Assembly (NCBI RefSeq): GCF_000962805.1
Contig: NZ_JZTW01000004.1
Coordinates: forward strand, 1-64,000
DNA from: Pseudarthrobacter chlorophenolicus
GTDB lineage: Bacteria; Actinomycetota; Actinomycetes; Actinomycetales; Micrococcaceae
Length of the DNA stretch: 64,000 bases
Reading direction: 5' to 3'
The notes beneath the pieces were generated by a model, which was not told the origin of the DNA, ran no database searches, and saw only the letters and a list, made by a program, of their open reading frames with translations. The translations under genes were made by a program, and so were the position numbers. Each line of letters opens with the position of its first letter. Positions within the stretch are counted from its first letter, which is position 1. Of this stretch, positions 1 through 8,312 are shown piece by piece.

Positions 1-240
1 GGCTGCACAAAATTTGAAACCAGCTGTAAAAACCATGCCATCCACGGGATGGACAACACAGCAAATTCAACCAATCACATTACATAATCGGTATCAACAA
101 ACTTGGCACACTATTGAGTTCTCAAACAACAGACACATTCGAATATTCCCGAAACAATTCATTTAGCAATGAATATCTATTTCGTATTTCTTCGCTGCGA
201 TGTTTCAATCTTATTTCATTCAGTTTCACTTTTGCAAATC
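1..240 (-). promoter_or_regulatory. rRNA operon promoter and leader (16S gene lies beyond the left edge)
   Basis: Read on the minus strand this AT-rich stretch holds a sigma-70-like promoter, TTGCAA (237-232), an 18-nt spacer and TAAGAT (213-208). It is followed by a small hairpin, ATTCATT-GCTA-AATGAAT (174-157), and then the motif TGTTTGAGAACTCAATAGTG (about 128-109), which is the conserved element of actinobacterial rrn leaders (box A antitermination and processing region). A box B-like hairpin before box A is the usual arrangement. The direction means the 16S gene should begin a short way left of base 1. That the rRNA gene is there is inference; the leader motif itself is plain in the sequence. 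Open reading frames crossing this region are not genes. Confidence 0.8.
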
Positions 241-394
241 CGGCTGTTTTCCCGAGAATTCACTCTGCAGAACTGAATCCGCCCAGCGAAAAGTGAAGCA
301 TTTCTTCGTTCCATGCACCGCATGGCCAAGAATCGCTTCTCAATATCGGTTGGGGGTTTGTCACCACTCAGCGGCGGCGACTCAGAAAACAATA

Positions 395-437
395 CACGCC
401 CCTCCGTGGCCGCGCAAATCGGCCGCAGAGGGGCGTG
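395..437 (-). terminator. tyrS intrinsic terminator
   Basis: A perfect 10-bp stem (CACGCCCCTC at 395-404 with GAGGGGCGTG at 428-437) encloses a second GGCCG/CGGCC stem. On the minus strand it is followed by a T-rich run (TATTGTTTTCTG). It lies just after the tyrS stop codon and separates tyrS from the rrn promoter. Confidence 0.85.
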
Positions 438-461
438 CAGGTGGTAGGTTTCGCTCCCCCG

Positions 462-1775
462 TTACGGGACCAGGACTTCCACCGTTGCCAGGTTCTTTTT
501 GCCCCGGCGGAGCAGCAGGTACTGGCCGTGGAGGAGTTCTGATTCAGCAATAACCGCTTCCGGGTCCAGCACCTTTTCGTTGTTGACGTAGGCGCCGCCC
601 TCACCAACAGTGCGCCGGGCCGCCGACTTGCTTTCCGACAGGCCGGACGCCACCAGCAGGTCCACAATTCCCAGCGCGTCCACCTGCACTGTGGCGGTGG
701 GGAGCTCGGAGGTGGCCGCCTGCAGCGTCGGCTTGTCCAGCGCGGCAAGGTCACCGTTGCCAAAAAGGGCAGCGGACGCGGCGATAACTTTCTCGGTGGC
801 GTCAACGCCATGAACCAGCGACGTCACTTCGAAGGCGAGCTTCCGCTGGCCTTCACGGGCGAAGGGGCGCTCGGCTACGGACGTGGCAATCTCCTCGATC
901 TCCGCGCGGCTGAGGAAGGTGAAAACCTTGAGCCGGTCCACAACATCGGCATCTGCCGTGTTGAGCCAGAACTGGTAGAAGGCGTAGGGGCTGCACATGG
1001 CGGCATCGAGCCAGATGGCGTTTCCTTCGCTCTTGCCGAATTTGGTTCCGTCGGAGTTGGTGATCAACGGCGTTCCCAAGGCGTGGACGCTCTTACCTTC
1101 CACCTTGCGGATGAGCTCAGTGCCGCTGGTCAGGTTGCCCCACTGGTCCGAACCGCCGGTTTGCAGCATGCACGCGTAATCACGGTAGAGCTGCAGGTAG
1201 TCCATGCCCTGGAGGATCTGGTAGCTGAACTCCGTGTAGCTGATGCCCTCGTCCGAGCTGAGGCGGGACGCAACGGCGTCCTTGCGCAGCATGGTGCCTA
1301 CGCGGAAGTGCTTGCCCACTTCGCGCAGGAAGTCGATGGCACTCAGCGGCGCAGTCCAGTCCAGGTTGTTCACCATCCGGGCGGCGTTGTCACCCTCGAA
1401 GCTGAGGAAACGGCGTACCTGGGCCTGGAGGTACCCCACCCACTCCGCGACGGTGTCCTTGGTGTTCAGGGTGCGTTCCGCCGTCGGCCGCGGGTCACCG
1501 ATCATGCCGGTGGAACCGCCCACGAGGCCCAGGGGCTTGTGCCCGGCGAGCTGCAGCCGCCGCATGACCAGCAACTGGACCAGGTTGCCCAGGTGCAGGC
1601 TGGGTGCGGTGGGGTCGAAGCCGCAATAGTACGTGACCGGTCCGCCGGCGAGAAGCTTCTCAAGCTCGGCTTCGTCGGTGGAGACGTGGACGAGGCCACG
1701 CCACTTCAGCTCCTGCCAAACGTTGGCGAAGGTGGGGTCGTTCTGTTGCGTTTCGAGGCTGTTGATGTCTGGCAC
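462..1775 (-). CDS. tyrS: Tyrosyl-tRNA synthetase
   Basis: Charges tRNA-Tyr with tyrosine in the cytoplasm. The 437-residue product has the normal length of bacterial TyrRS. The class I signature appears as HLGN (61-64) and the second ATP-binding motif as KFGKS (245-249). The tyrosine pocket is seen around YYCGFDPTAPSLH (49-61), and the C-terminal 70 residues form an S4-type RNA-binding domain. The start is a GTG. A possible -10 box, TAACTT, ends 7 nt before it, so the mRNA may be leaderless, although AGAAGG immediately upstream could also be a weak ribosome site. The HelD-like gene ends 33 nt upstream. A strong terminator follows, then the rrn promoter. No T-box leader is seen. Confidence 0.97.
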   Translation of the reverse strand: MPDINSLETQQNDPTFANVWQELKWRGLVHVSTDEAELEKLLAGGPVTYYCGFDPTAPSLHLGNLVQLLVMRRLQLAGHKPLGLVGGSTGMIGDPRPTAERTLNTKDTVAEWVGYLQAQVRRFLSFEGDNAARMVNNLDWTAPLSAIDFLREVGKHFRVGTMLRKDAVASRLSSDEGISYTEFSYQILQGMDYLQLYRDYACMLQTGGSDQWGNLTSGTELIRKVEGKSVHALGTPLITNSDGTKFGKSEGNAIWLDAAMCSPYAFYQFWLNTADADVVDRLKVFTFLSRAEIEEIATSVAERPFAREGQRKLAFEVTSLVHGVDATEKVIAASAALFGNGDLAALDKPTLQAATSELPTATVQVDALGIVDLLVASGLSESKSAARRTVGEGGAYVNNEKVLDPEAVIAESELLHGQYLLLRRGKKNLATVEVLVP

Positions 1776-1808
1776 GCCTTCTAAGTTAGCAGTATCGAAG
1801 GCCCTGGA

Positions 1809-4037
1809 TCAGCGGACGATGCCGGCCGGGACAGGCTGCGCCGCGATCAGCCGCAGGCGCTGCGTGGCGCGGGTCATCGCCACGTACAGGTCGCCCACCT
1901 TGCCGTGCTCGTGGTTCAGCATGGTGGACGGCTCCAGTACCACCACGCCGTCGAACTCCAGGCCCTTCGCTTCGCGGGGGCTGATGACCACGATGTCCTG
2001 CTCGTAGCTGCCGGCACCGGTACCGATGCGGCGCCCGTACGCCGAACACAACGCGGACGTGGCGGCGGGCAGCAGCTCACCGTCGGCAATCACGGCGAGC
2101 AGCCCGCCGTCGAGAGCTTCCAGTTCCTCGGGCAGGACCTCGACGAGGCGGCTGACCACCTGTCCCGCGTCCACTTCGTCAACGATGGGTGACCAGCGGC
2201 CCTCGCGGACGGCCTTGGGCGCGGACACCACCAGGCCGGCGGCGTTTGCCATCCGGACCGCGGCCTCCGCGATCTGGGACGGCGTGCGGTAGTTGACGGT
2301 CAGCTCCTCAAGCTGCCAGCGTTCACCGAACATCGGGGCCAGGGCGCCCTGCCAGGAGTTGGCGCCGGCCACGGAACTGGTCTGGGCAATGTCCCCAACA
2401 ATGGTGAAGGACTTCAGCGGGCAGCGCCGGACGAGGAGCCGCCACTGCATGGGCGAGAGTTCCTGGGCTTCGTCCACCACGATGTGCCCGAAGGCCCAGG
2501 TGCGGTCGCTGGTGGCGCGCTCCGCAGCGGTTTGCCGGGCTTCCTGCTCCCGGTTCTGCTCGGCCAGCTCCTCCGCCGACATCAGCGGGTCCACGCCCGC
2601 CATCTGCATGTTTTCGAGGGTCTGCTTGGCGTTGGCGAGGTCCCGGGCGCGGTCGTGTTCCTGCTGGGCAAGCCCACGCCCCGCGGCGGGGTCCAGTTCG
2701 CCAAGCAGTTCCGCTGCCTCGTCCAGCAGCGGCACGTCCGCTTCGGTCCACGGCGCGTCCGCGGGCCGCCGCAGCAGCTCCCGCTCCGCCGGGGAGAGCA
2801 GCGGGGTGCAGAACTCCAGGATGGCGGGCTTGCTGAACAGCTCTGAGATCAGCTTTTCCGGCGTCATGGGCATCCAGCACAGATTCAGTGCGATCCGCAC
2901 GTCCCGGGCGGTGCGGACGTCTTCGGCAAGGTAGGAGCGGTCGGCGTTGTTGCCGATGTTGTCCGCTTCGATCATGTCGGTGAGCTGTTCGGTCAGTTCA
3001 CGCAGCAGGATCTTGACGAACGTCACGCGTGCCTCGTTGTGGGGCTTCCCGGTGGAACGCGCCCGCTCGCGTGCGCGGCGGACCTGCCGCGGCGTCAGGG
3101 TCAGCTTGCGGCCGTCCACCTCAAGGATGCGGTTGGCAGCAGGAGTCCGCTGGCGGTTGGAGACGGCGTTGGCCACGATCTTCGCCATGTCCAGGCGGCC
3201 CTTGATGGCGGCGACGTCGGGGTCGGCTTCGGGGACCGCGTGGATTCCGGGCATCAGGCGGCCCACGCTGGCCATGACGACGCCGGTCTCGCCCAGCGAG
3301 GGGAGCACGCGTTCGATGTACTTCATGAACGACGACGACGGGCCCACCAGCAGCACGCCTGCACTCTTGAGCCGGTCCCGGTGGGTGTACAGCAGGTAGG
3401 CGGCACGGTGCAGCGCCACGGCGGTCTTGCCCGTGCCGGGCCCGCCCTGCACCACCAGGGCGCCCGAGATGGAAGAACGGATGATCCGGTCCTGTTCAGA
3501 CTGGATGGTGCTGACGATGTCCGACATCCGGCCGGTCCGTTTGGAGTTCAGCGCGGCCAGCAGGGCGCCCTCGCCCTGCAGGGATTCATCATCCGAGAGC
3601 ATCGAGGCATCCAGCACATCGTCTTCAATGGCCTTGACTTCGCGGCCCTGCAGGATCAGGTGGCGGCGCCGGCGGACGCCCTGCCGGTCGAAGGCGGTGG
3701 CCTGGTAGAAATGCCCGGCCTCGGGGGCACGCCAGTCCACCATGAGCCGCTGCAGGTCCTCGGTGGTGAGGCCGATCCGGCCGATGTACTGTTCCTCGCC
3801 GGAGTCCAGGTCCAGGCGTCCGAAGACCAGGCGGTCGTCGACGGCGTCAAGTTGCGCCAGGCGGTCTTCGTACAGTGCCGCGAACGCGTCGCGCTCGGAG
3901 ACGTTCTGCATGGTGCCCACGGCACCGGACCGGCGCACCTGCGCCAACTGCCGGCGTTTCTCCTCACGGAGCTCTTCCAGCCGGGCATACAGGCCGGCTA
4001 CATACTCACGTTCGTGGGCCAAATCGGCGTCGAGCAT
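1809..4037 (-). CDS. HelD/HelR-family RNA polymerase recycling ATPase (UvrD-like superfamily 1)
   Basis: The 742-residue protein belongs to the superfamily 1 HelD group, ATPases that free stalled RNA polymerase from nucleic acid; HelR members in mycobacteria and streptomycetes also protect against rifampicin. An N-terminal coiled coil (about 8-70) fits the arm that enters the secondary channel. Walker A is GGPGTGKT (198-205), Walker B is VVDEAQELSPMQW, and motifs V and VI are SPREAKGLEFDG and YVAMTRATQRLRL. The start at ATG follows GGGGAA by a normal spacing. A -10-like TAGAAT lies at 4077-4072, so it may have its own promoter, although mpg ends only 52 nt upstream. I found no copy of the rifampicin-associated element. 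Family is sure; a drug-resistance role is inference. Confidence 0.88.
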   Translation of the reverse strand: MLDADLAHEREYVAGLYARLEELREEKRRQLAQVRRSGAVGTMQNVSERDAFAALYEDRLAQLDAVDDRLVFGRLDLDSGEEQYIGRIGLTTEDLQRLMVDWRAPEAGHFYQATAFDRQGVRRRRHLILQGREVKAIEDDVLDASMLSDDESLQGEGALLAALNSKRTGRMSDIVSTIQSEQDRIIRSSISGALVVQGGPGTGKTAVALHRAAYLLYTHRDRLKSAGVLLVGPSSSFMKYIERVLPSLGETGVVMASVGRLMPGIHAVPEADPDVAAIKGRLDMAKIVANAVSNRQRTPAANRILEVDGRKLTLTPRQVRRARERARSTGKPHNEARVTFVKILLRELTEQLTDMIEADNIGNNADRSYLAEDVRTARDVRIALNLCWMPMTPEKLISELFSKPAILEFCTPLLSPAERELLRRPADAPWTEADVPLLDEAAELLGELDPAAGRGLAQQEHDRARDLANAKQTLENMQMAGVDPLMSAEELAEQNREQEARQTAAERATSDRTWAFGHIVVDEAQELSPMQWRLLVRRCPLKSFTIVGDIAQTSSVAGANSWQGALAPMFGERWQLEELTVNYRTPSQIAEAAVRMANAAGLVVSAPKAVREGRWSPIVDEVDAGQVVSRLVEVLPEELEALDGGLLAVIADGELLPAATSALCSAYGRRIGTGAGSYEQDIVVISPREAKGLEFDGVVVLEPSTMLNHEHGKVGDLYVAMTRATQRLRLIAAQPVPAGIVR

Positions 4038-4089
4038 TTAACGTTCCCCTATCGCGCAAGACAGACCGTCCATTCTACAACCATTTCCG

Positions 4090-4782
4090 TTAACGCTGGT
4101 GAAACCCGGCGCTCCCGGACACGGGAGGCTTTCGCGGCCTGGACCGCGGCTGGGCCGCCTTGTAGGCGGACACTGTGGGGTCGCCGGTAAGCCAGAAACG
4201 CCAGGCGTACTCCTCGGAGCCGCCGGCGCCGGATACACCCACCCGGGGACCGGAACTGATGTCCGGCGCCGGCCCGGACGGAAGCACCAGCCGGAACGGC
4301 GGGGCCAGGGCATCCCGGCCGCTGTCCGCCGTCGTCAGTCCCAATGCCTTGGCGAGCCGGGCCGGGCCGCGGGCAAGGTCCGCGGGCGTCTTCGACGTGG
4401 ACCGCCTTAGCCGCGCAAGGCCAACGCCCTCCACGATTTCGCCGGCCCTCAGCAACAGTGCGGAGGCAACGCCTTCGGGCCCGCAGACGATGTTGGTGCA
4501 GTGGTGCATGCCGTAGGTGAAGTAGACGTACAGGTGCCCGGCCGGCCCGAACATGGGGGCATTCCGCGGGGTTTGGCCGCGGAAGGTATGCGATCCCGGA
4601 TCCGGGTGCAGGGAGTCCTCGGGGCCGAGGTAGGCCTCCACCTCGGTGAGCCGGACTGCTACTGGTCCCTCGCGTGATTCGTGGGTCAGCACGGCCCCCA
4701 GCAGGAGCGGGGCCAGCTCCCGCGCGTCTCCGGTGAGGACCTCCCGCAGCGGACGGCCCGCCGTCGAAGGATATTCAGTCAT
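4090..4782 (-). CDS. mpg: DNA-3-methyladenine glycosylase (AAG/MPG family)
   Basis: Removes alkylated purines such as 3-methyladenine and hypoxanthine from DNA, the first step of base excision repair. The 230-residue length and motifs match the AAG family: LTEVEAYLGPEDSLHPD holds the catalytic Glu, then TPRNAPMFGPAGHLYVYFTYGMHHC and a VCGPEG segment. The last 20 residues are basic and variable. A -10-like TAGGGT (4794-4789) ends 6 nt before the ATG, which suggests a leaderless mRNA. The gene is divergent from the Ada/AlkA fusion gene 115 nt away, forming an alkylation-repair pair. Confidence 0.93.
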   Translation of the reverse strand: MTEYPSTAGRPLREVLTGDARELAPLLLGAVLTHESREGPVAVRLTEVEAYLGPEDSLHPDPGSHTFRGQTPRNAPMFGPAGHLYVYFTYGMHHCTNIVCGPEGVASALLLRAGEIVEGVGLARLRRSTSKTPADLARGPARLAKALGLTTADSGRDALAPPFRLVLPSGPAPDISSGPRVGVSGAGGSEEYAWRFWLTGDPTVSAYKAAQPRSRPRKPPVSGSAGFHQR

Positions 4783-4897
4783 GGCCAGACCCTACCCATA
4801 TCCCCCGGAACTTACCGGAACACCACGGCCAACCGGGCTGCACGGAGGTGTCCGATTTCCGCTAGTGAAGGCCGCCCGGGGCTGGCAGGATGGAGGA

Positions 4898-6391
4898 ATG
4901 GACTTTTGGCAGCGCTACCGTGCCATCGATGCACGGGACACCCGGTTCGACGGGCAGTTCTTCACGGCTGTCCGGACCACCGGGATTTACTGCCGCCCGT
5001 CTTGCCCGGCGCGCACACCCAAGGCGTCGAACGTGACGTTCTACGAAACGTCTGCCGCGGCGCACGACGCCGGCTACCGGGCCTGCAAGCGTTGCCTCCC
5101 GGAGGCTGTGCCCGGCACGCCGGCCTGGAATATCCGCCAGGACGTCGCCGGCCGGGCCATGCGCCTGATCAACGACGGCGTGATCAACAGGGACGGCGTG
5201 GAGGGCCTCGCCGCCCGGTTGGGGTACTCGTCGCGGCAGCTGAACAGGATCCTGACCCAGGAACTGGGCGCGGGCCCCCTGTCCCTGGCCCGGGCGGCCC
5301 GTGCGCAGACCGCCCGGACGCTCCTGGTCTCGACGGGCATGAAGCTGGCCGACATCGCGTTTGCCGCAGGGTTCAGCAGCGTCCGGCAGTTCAATGAAAC
5401 GGTGGCTGAAGTCTTCGCCATGACTCCCTCCGCGCTCCGTGCCACCGCACGGCCAGGCGCCGCTGCCGGCGGAACCACGGCCCTGAGCCTCAGCCTTCCT
5501 TACCGGCGGCCCTTTGATCCGGGTATCTTCTCCTTCCTGGCCGTGCGCGCCATTCCCGGCATCGAGGTGGGAACGCCCACCTCCTACACACGCACGCTGC
5601 GCCTTCCCCATGGCGATGCCCGGTTTACGGTGGCGTACGACGACGGCGCCCGGGGGCGGCCGCTGACACTCACCGTCGGCGCGGTGGACCTGCGCGACCT
5701 GCCCGCACTGCTGAGCCGGGTCCGGCGGCTTTTCGACCTGGACGCCGACCCGGAGGCGATCGACGGCACCCTCGGCGTGGACCGGAGGCTCGCGGCGGCG
5801 GTGGCCGAAATACCGGGAATTCGGATGCCCGGCGCCCTCGATCCGCAGGAACTGCTGGTCCGCGCGATGGTGGGCCAGCAGATCACTGTGGCCGCGGCCC
5901 GCACGGCGCTGACCCAGCTTGCCGCCGCGGGCAGTCCCAGCAGTTCCCCCGCAGAAGGGCTGGACCGGATGTTTCCCACACCCGCGGAAACCGCGGCAGC
6001 AGGGCATCTGCTGCGCGGCCCCCGCCGGCGGACCGAGTCCCTCCTGCACGCTGCCTCAGCCATGGCTGACGGCAGGCTCCAGTTCGGCTACGGCGATGAC
6101 CTCGCAAGCCTCACCGCGGCACTGTTGCCGCTGCCCGGCGTCGGGCCCTGGACGGTAGGCTACGTGGCCATGCGCGTCCTGGGCGCCCCGGACATTTTCC
6201 TGGCCAACGACGCAGCCGTCCGCAATGGAATACGCGCCCTTGACCCCGGCGGAGGTGCCGCCGCCCCGGACTTCCGCGAGGTCAGCCCGTGGCGCTCCTA
6301 CGCCACCATGCACCTGTGGCGGGCGGCCGCTACGCCCAAGAAGCCAACACCCAAAAGTGACACAAATCCTCCCGTGAAAGTGATGCCATGA
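4898..6391 (+). CDS. alkA: Ada/AlkA fusion: alkylation-sensing regulator and DNA glycosylase
   Basis: A 497-residue fusion in three parts. The N-terminal Ada zinc domain (about 1-80) has the four Cys of YCRPSCPA and CKRC, one of which in Ada accepts methyl groups from phosphotriesters. An AraC-type helix-turn-helix (about 90-185) follows. The AlkA half (about 200-490) has the helix-hairpin-helix LPGVGPWTVGY and the catalytic Asp in LANDAAV, so it should excise alkylated bases. The longer reading frame upstream is rejected: the protein start MDFWQRYRAID fits the family, with GGAGGA directly before ATG. CAGGAT 6 nt before the ATG may be a -10 box. The stop overlaps the ogt start (ATGA), so the two are coupled. 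The C-terminal tail after LWRAA is a short basic, proline-rich extension. Confidence 0.93.
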   Translation: MDFWQRYRAIDARDTRFDGQFFTAVRTTGIYCRPSCPARTPKASNVTFYETSAAAHDAGYRACKRCLPEAVPGTPAWNIRQDVAGRAMRLINDGVINRDGVEGLAARLGYSSRQLNRILTQELGAGPLSLARAARAQTARTLLVSTGMKLADIAFAAGFSSVRQFNETVAEVFAMTPSALRATARPGAAAGGTTALSLSLPYRRPFDPGIFSFLAVRAIPGIEVGTPTSYTRTLRLPHGDARFTVAYDDGARGRPLTLTVGAVDLRDLPALLSRVRRLFDLDADPEAIDGTLGVDRRLAAAVAEIPGIRMPGALDPQELLVRAMVGQQITVAAARTALTQLAAAGSPSSSPAEGLDRMFPTPAETAAAGHLLRGPRRRTESLLHAASAMADGRLQFGYGDDLASLTAALLPLPGVGPWTVGYVAMRVLGAPDIFLANDAAVRNGIRALDPGGGAAAPDFREVSPWRSYATMHLWRAAATPKKPTPKSDTNPPVKVMP

Positions 6392-6882
6392 CAGCCCAAC
6401 TGCTGCAACTGTCCACCCCGGACGGACCGTTCACCATCCTCGCCCGCGACGGCGTGGTACTGGCGTCCGGGTGGACCGCCGGTCCCGGCGCATTGACCGG
6501 ACAGATCCACCCCGCGCTGCTCCCTGTCTCGTTTGAAGAGGTGACAACGCTGGGCGGCATATCGGACGCCGTGGAGGCTTTCTACAGCGGAGATCCGGCA
6601 CCCGCGATGGCCGTGCCCGTCCAGCAGCAGTCCGGGCCGTTCCGCTCCCATGCCTGGGATGTCCTGCGGCAGGTCAAGCCCGGGTTCCCGGTGACGTACA
6701 GCGAGTACGCGGCGCTGGCGGGCAACCCCAGGGCCGTCCGGGCCGCGGCCAGTGCCTGTGCGTTCAACGCGGCGGCCCTGTTTGTTCCGTGCCACCGGGT
6801 GATCCGGACGGACGGCAGCCTCGGCGGGTTCCGCTGGGGGCTGCAGGTCAAGGAAAGCCTGCTGGCGCGCGAGGCTGCCTGA
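6388..6882 (+). CDS. ogt: Methylated-DNA--[protein]-cysteine S-methyltransferase
   Basis: Suicide repair enzyme that moves the methyl group from O6-methylguanine to its own cysteine. The 164-residue protein has the active-site motif PCHRVI, the wing segment GGFRWGL and the N-terminal ribonuclease-H-like part of the Ogt family. VTYSEYAALAGNPRAVRAA is the typical DNA-recognition helix with its Arg finger. It overlaps the Ada/AlkA fusion by 4 nt (ATGA) and so is made from the same mRNA. A long inverted repeat follows the stop codon. Confidence 0.95.
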   Translation: MTAQLLQLSTPDGPFTILARDGVVLASGWTAGPGALTGQIHPALLPVSFEEVTTLGGISDAVEAFYSGDPAPAMAVPVQQQSGPFRSHAWDVLRQVKPGFPVTYSEYAALAGNPRAVRAAASACAFNAAALFVPCHRVIRTDGSLGGFRWGLQVKESLLAREAA

Positions 6883-6898
6883 CACAGCTTCCACGTCC

Positions 6899-6961
6899 CG
6901 TTGCGCCATCACTTTTGGTTCCTAAAACCCCGGTTTAGGGACCAAAAGTGATAGGGCAACG
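6899..6961. terminator. Long inverted repeat, probable bidirectional terminator
   Basis: A 12-bp perfect stem (6908-6919 with 6941-6952, sequence ATCACTTTTGGT) contains an inner CCTAAA/TTTAGG stem and is extended outside by CGTTGC/GCAACG. It sits between convergent genes, ogt and the DinB-type gene. There is no strong T run, so it may be a palindromic repeat element doing the work of a terminator. Confidence 0.6.
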
Positions 6962-6968
6962 AGGGGAT

Positions 6969-7739
6969 CTACTTGGTGGCCGGAGTGGCGGCGGGCCAGG
7001 GCAGCAGCTCCGGAAGGTCCGTGCCGTCGGCATTGGCCGATGCGCGGAGGCTGCCGAGGGTGGGTTCCCGGCCGGCCAGCCAGGCGGCGAGGTCGGTGAG
7101 CATGCCGTTGACCACGGTGGAGTGGTTCCCGCTGCCCAGGGAAACCGGCGGCAGTCCGAGGGGCTGCAGGAGGAGTTTGTCGCCGGGCTGCACCCTCGGT
7201 TCGAGGAATTCGAAGAGGTGGCCGCAGAAGTCCCTCCCCCAGGTTTCGGGTCCCCTGCCGGTGAGCAGGTCAGCGTTGTGGATGGTGAGTTCGCGCCACA
7301 GGGCCAGCCCGCCGTCGAGCACCACTCCCCCACGGTAGGCGATGGGAGCCCACCATCCATTGCGGTTGGCGGACGAATCCTTGACCCCGGGGAGTGCATC
7401 GAATGCCCGCAGCGCCCGGTCAAGGGCGGTGGACAGATCGGCCTGGTGGGTGGCGGCGTCGTGGCCCGACGCCATGTCGGTGGCCCGGTTCCTGCCGTCC
7501 ATGCCGCCGTCGTAAAGTTCTACCGTCTCTCCGCGGGCCGCGAACTCAAGCTGCCGGGCCATCGCGTTGGAGATTCCGGTGAGGTGCGCCAGGACGTGGC
7601 CGCGGGTCCACCCGGGAAGCGCGGACGGCGCCTTCACGTCCGCGTCCTTGAGTTTGGCGACGTCGGTGGTGAGGTGGCCGGCGGCCTTGTGGAGTGCGGG
7701 AAGCAGGTTATCCGGTGCTGGAGCTGTCATGGGGCTCAT
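6969..7739 (-). CDS. Maleylpyruvate isomerase-family (mycothiol-dependent, DinB-like) protein
   Basis: About 256 residues. The N-terminal MDMPI domain is clear in LPGWTRGHVLAHLTGISNAM, whose histidine belongs to the metal site of mycothiol-dependent maleylpyruvate isomerases. The later LWRELTIHNADLLTGRGPETW matches the C-terminal part of that family. Members use mycothiol as a thiol cofactor or carry out S-transfer on mycothiol conjugates. The substrate cannot be told from sequence, and there is no gentisate pathway nearby, so a detoxification or thiol-transfer role is as likely as maleylpyruvate isomerisation. The start could be ATG at 7739 or 7730. The first lies one base after the stop of the upstream PNPOx-like gene, so the two form an operon. 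Confidence 0.8.
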   Translation of the reverse strand: MSPMTAPAPDNLLPALHKAAGHLTTDVAKLKDADVKAPSALPGWTRGHVLAHLTGISNAMARQLEFAARGETVELYDGGMDGRNRATDMASGHDAATHQADLSTALDRALRAFDALPGVKDSSANRNGWWAPIAYRGGVVLDGGLALWRELTIHNADLLTGRGPETWGRDFCGHLFEFLEPRVQPGDKLLLQPLGLPPVSLGSGNHSTVVNGMLTDLAAWLAGREPTLGSLRASANADGTDLPELLPWPAATPATK

Positions 7740-7740
7740 C

Positions 7741-8289
7741 CTAGTCCGCGGGTGTGCCGTTGCTCCCCAGCCTGTGCCGCACATGCTGGCGGTCGTTGCT
7801 GGCCTGCCAAAACTCGTACTCCGTCGGCTGGACGGCGTACAGCTGCCAGCCCGGGTTACTGCTGCCATCGCTGTGCGGGCGCTCCGCCCAGTCCAGGGCG
7901 GATGCCTCAGCCGACAGTTCGGCCACCGGACCGGCCACCCGGACCTGCCGCCCCAGGGACGGCCAATAGAAGTTCATCGCCGCCTGCGGCTCGGCGGTAA
8001 GTTCCTTGCCTTTGCGGGAGGTGCGGGATGTGGCGAAGTGCCAGCCGTCGCCGTCGATGTTCTTCAGGATCAGCATGCGCGACGACGGCTGCTGCCTTCC
8101 GCCGGAATCCTCGCCGACTGTCGCGAGGCTGAAAGCGTGTGGCTGCGGTTCGCCCGCTGCGAGGGCCTCATCCAGCCACTGCCTGAACAGTTCGGCGGGG
8201 TCCCGCGGCGCTGTGGCGGGGTCGAACTCCGGAAGGTTGGCCGGGAAATCCGGGAGGGCTCGGAGGAACGTGCGGAAGGATTCGCTCAT
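7741..8289 (-). CDS. Pyridoxamine 5'-phosphate oxidase-family FMN protein
   Basis: 182 residues with a split-barrel FMN-binding fold. PSSRMLILKNIDGDGWHFAT followed by SRKGKEL and AAMNFYWPSLGRQVRVAGPV matches the FMN-binding strands of PdxH-like proteins. The C-terminal end, which in true PdxH carries a conserved RLxxR-like pyridoxal-phosphate contact, is replaced here by a short polar tail (HVRHRLGSNGTPAD). It is therefore either a diverged PdxH or an F420/FMN-dependent reductase of the same fold. It is co-directional with, and one base from, the MDMPI-like gene. Confidence 0.8.
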   Translation of the reverse strand: MSESFRTFLRALPDFPANLPEFDPATAPRDPAELFRQWLDEALAAGEPQPHAFSLATVGEDSGGRQQPSSRMLILKNIDGDGWHFATSRTSRKGKELTAEPQAAMNFYWPSLGRQVRVAGPVAELSAEASALDWAERPHSDGSSNPGWQLYAVQPTEYEFWQASNDRQHVRHRLGSNGTPAD

Positions 8290-8312
8290 GGCGCCATGCT
8301 AACCGGGGAGAG

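Noticed and set aside
114-553. Plus-strand open frames of 60 and 117 residues near the left end
   Set aside because: They cross the rrn promoter and leader and the tyrS terminator, have no ribosome site and AT-rich low-bias codons.
1633-2007. Plus-strand frames opposite tyrS and the HelD gene
   Set aside because: They are mirror frames of real genes caused by high GC at third positions.
4646-4897. Upstream extension of the Ada/AlkA frame
   Set aside because: It overlaps mpg on the other strand and encodes no family-like residues; ATG at 4898 fits the protein family.
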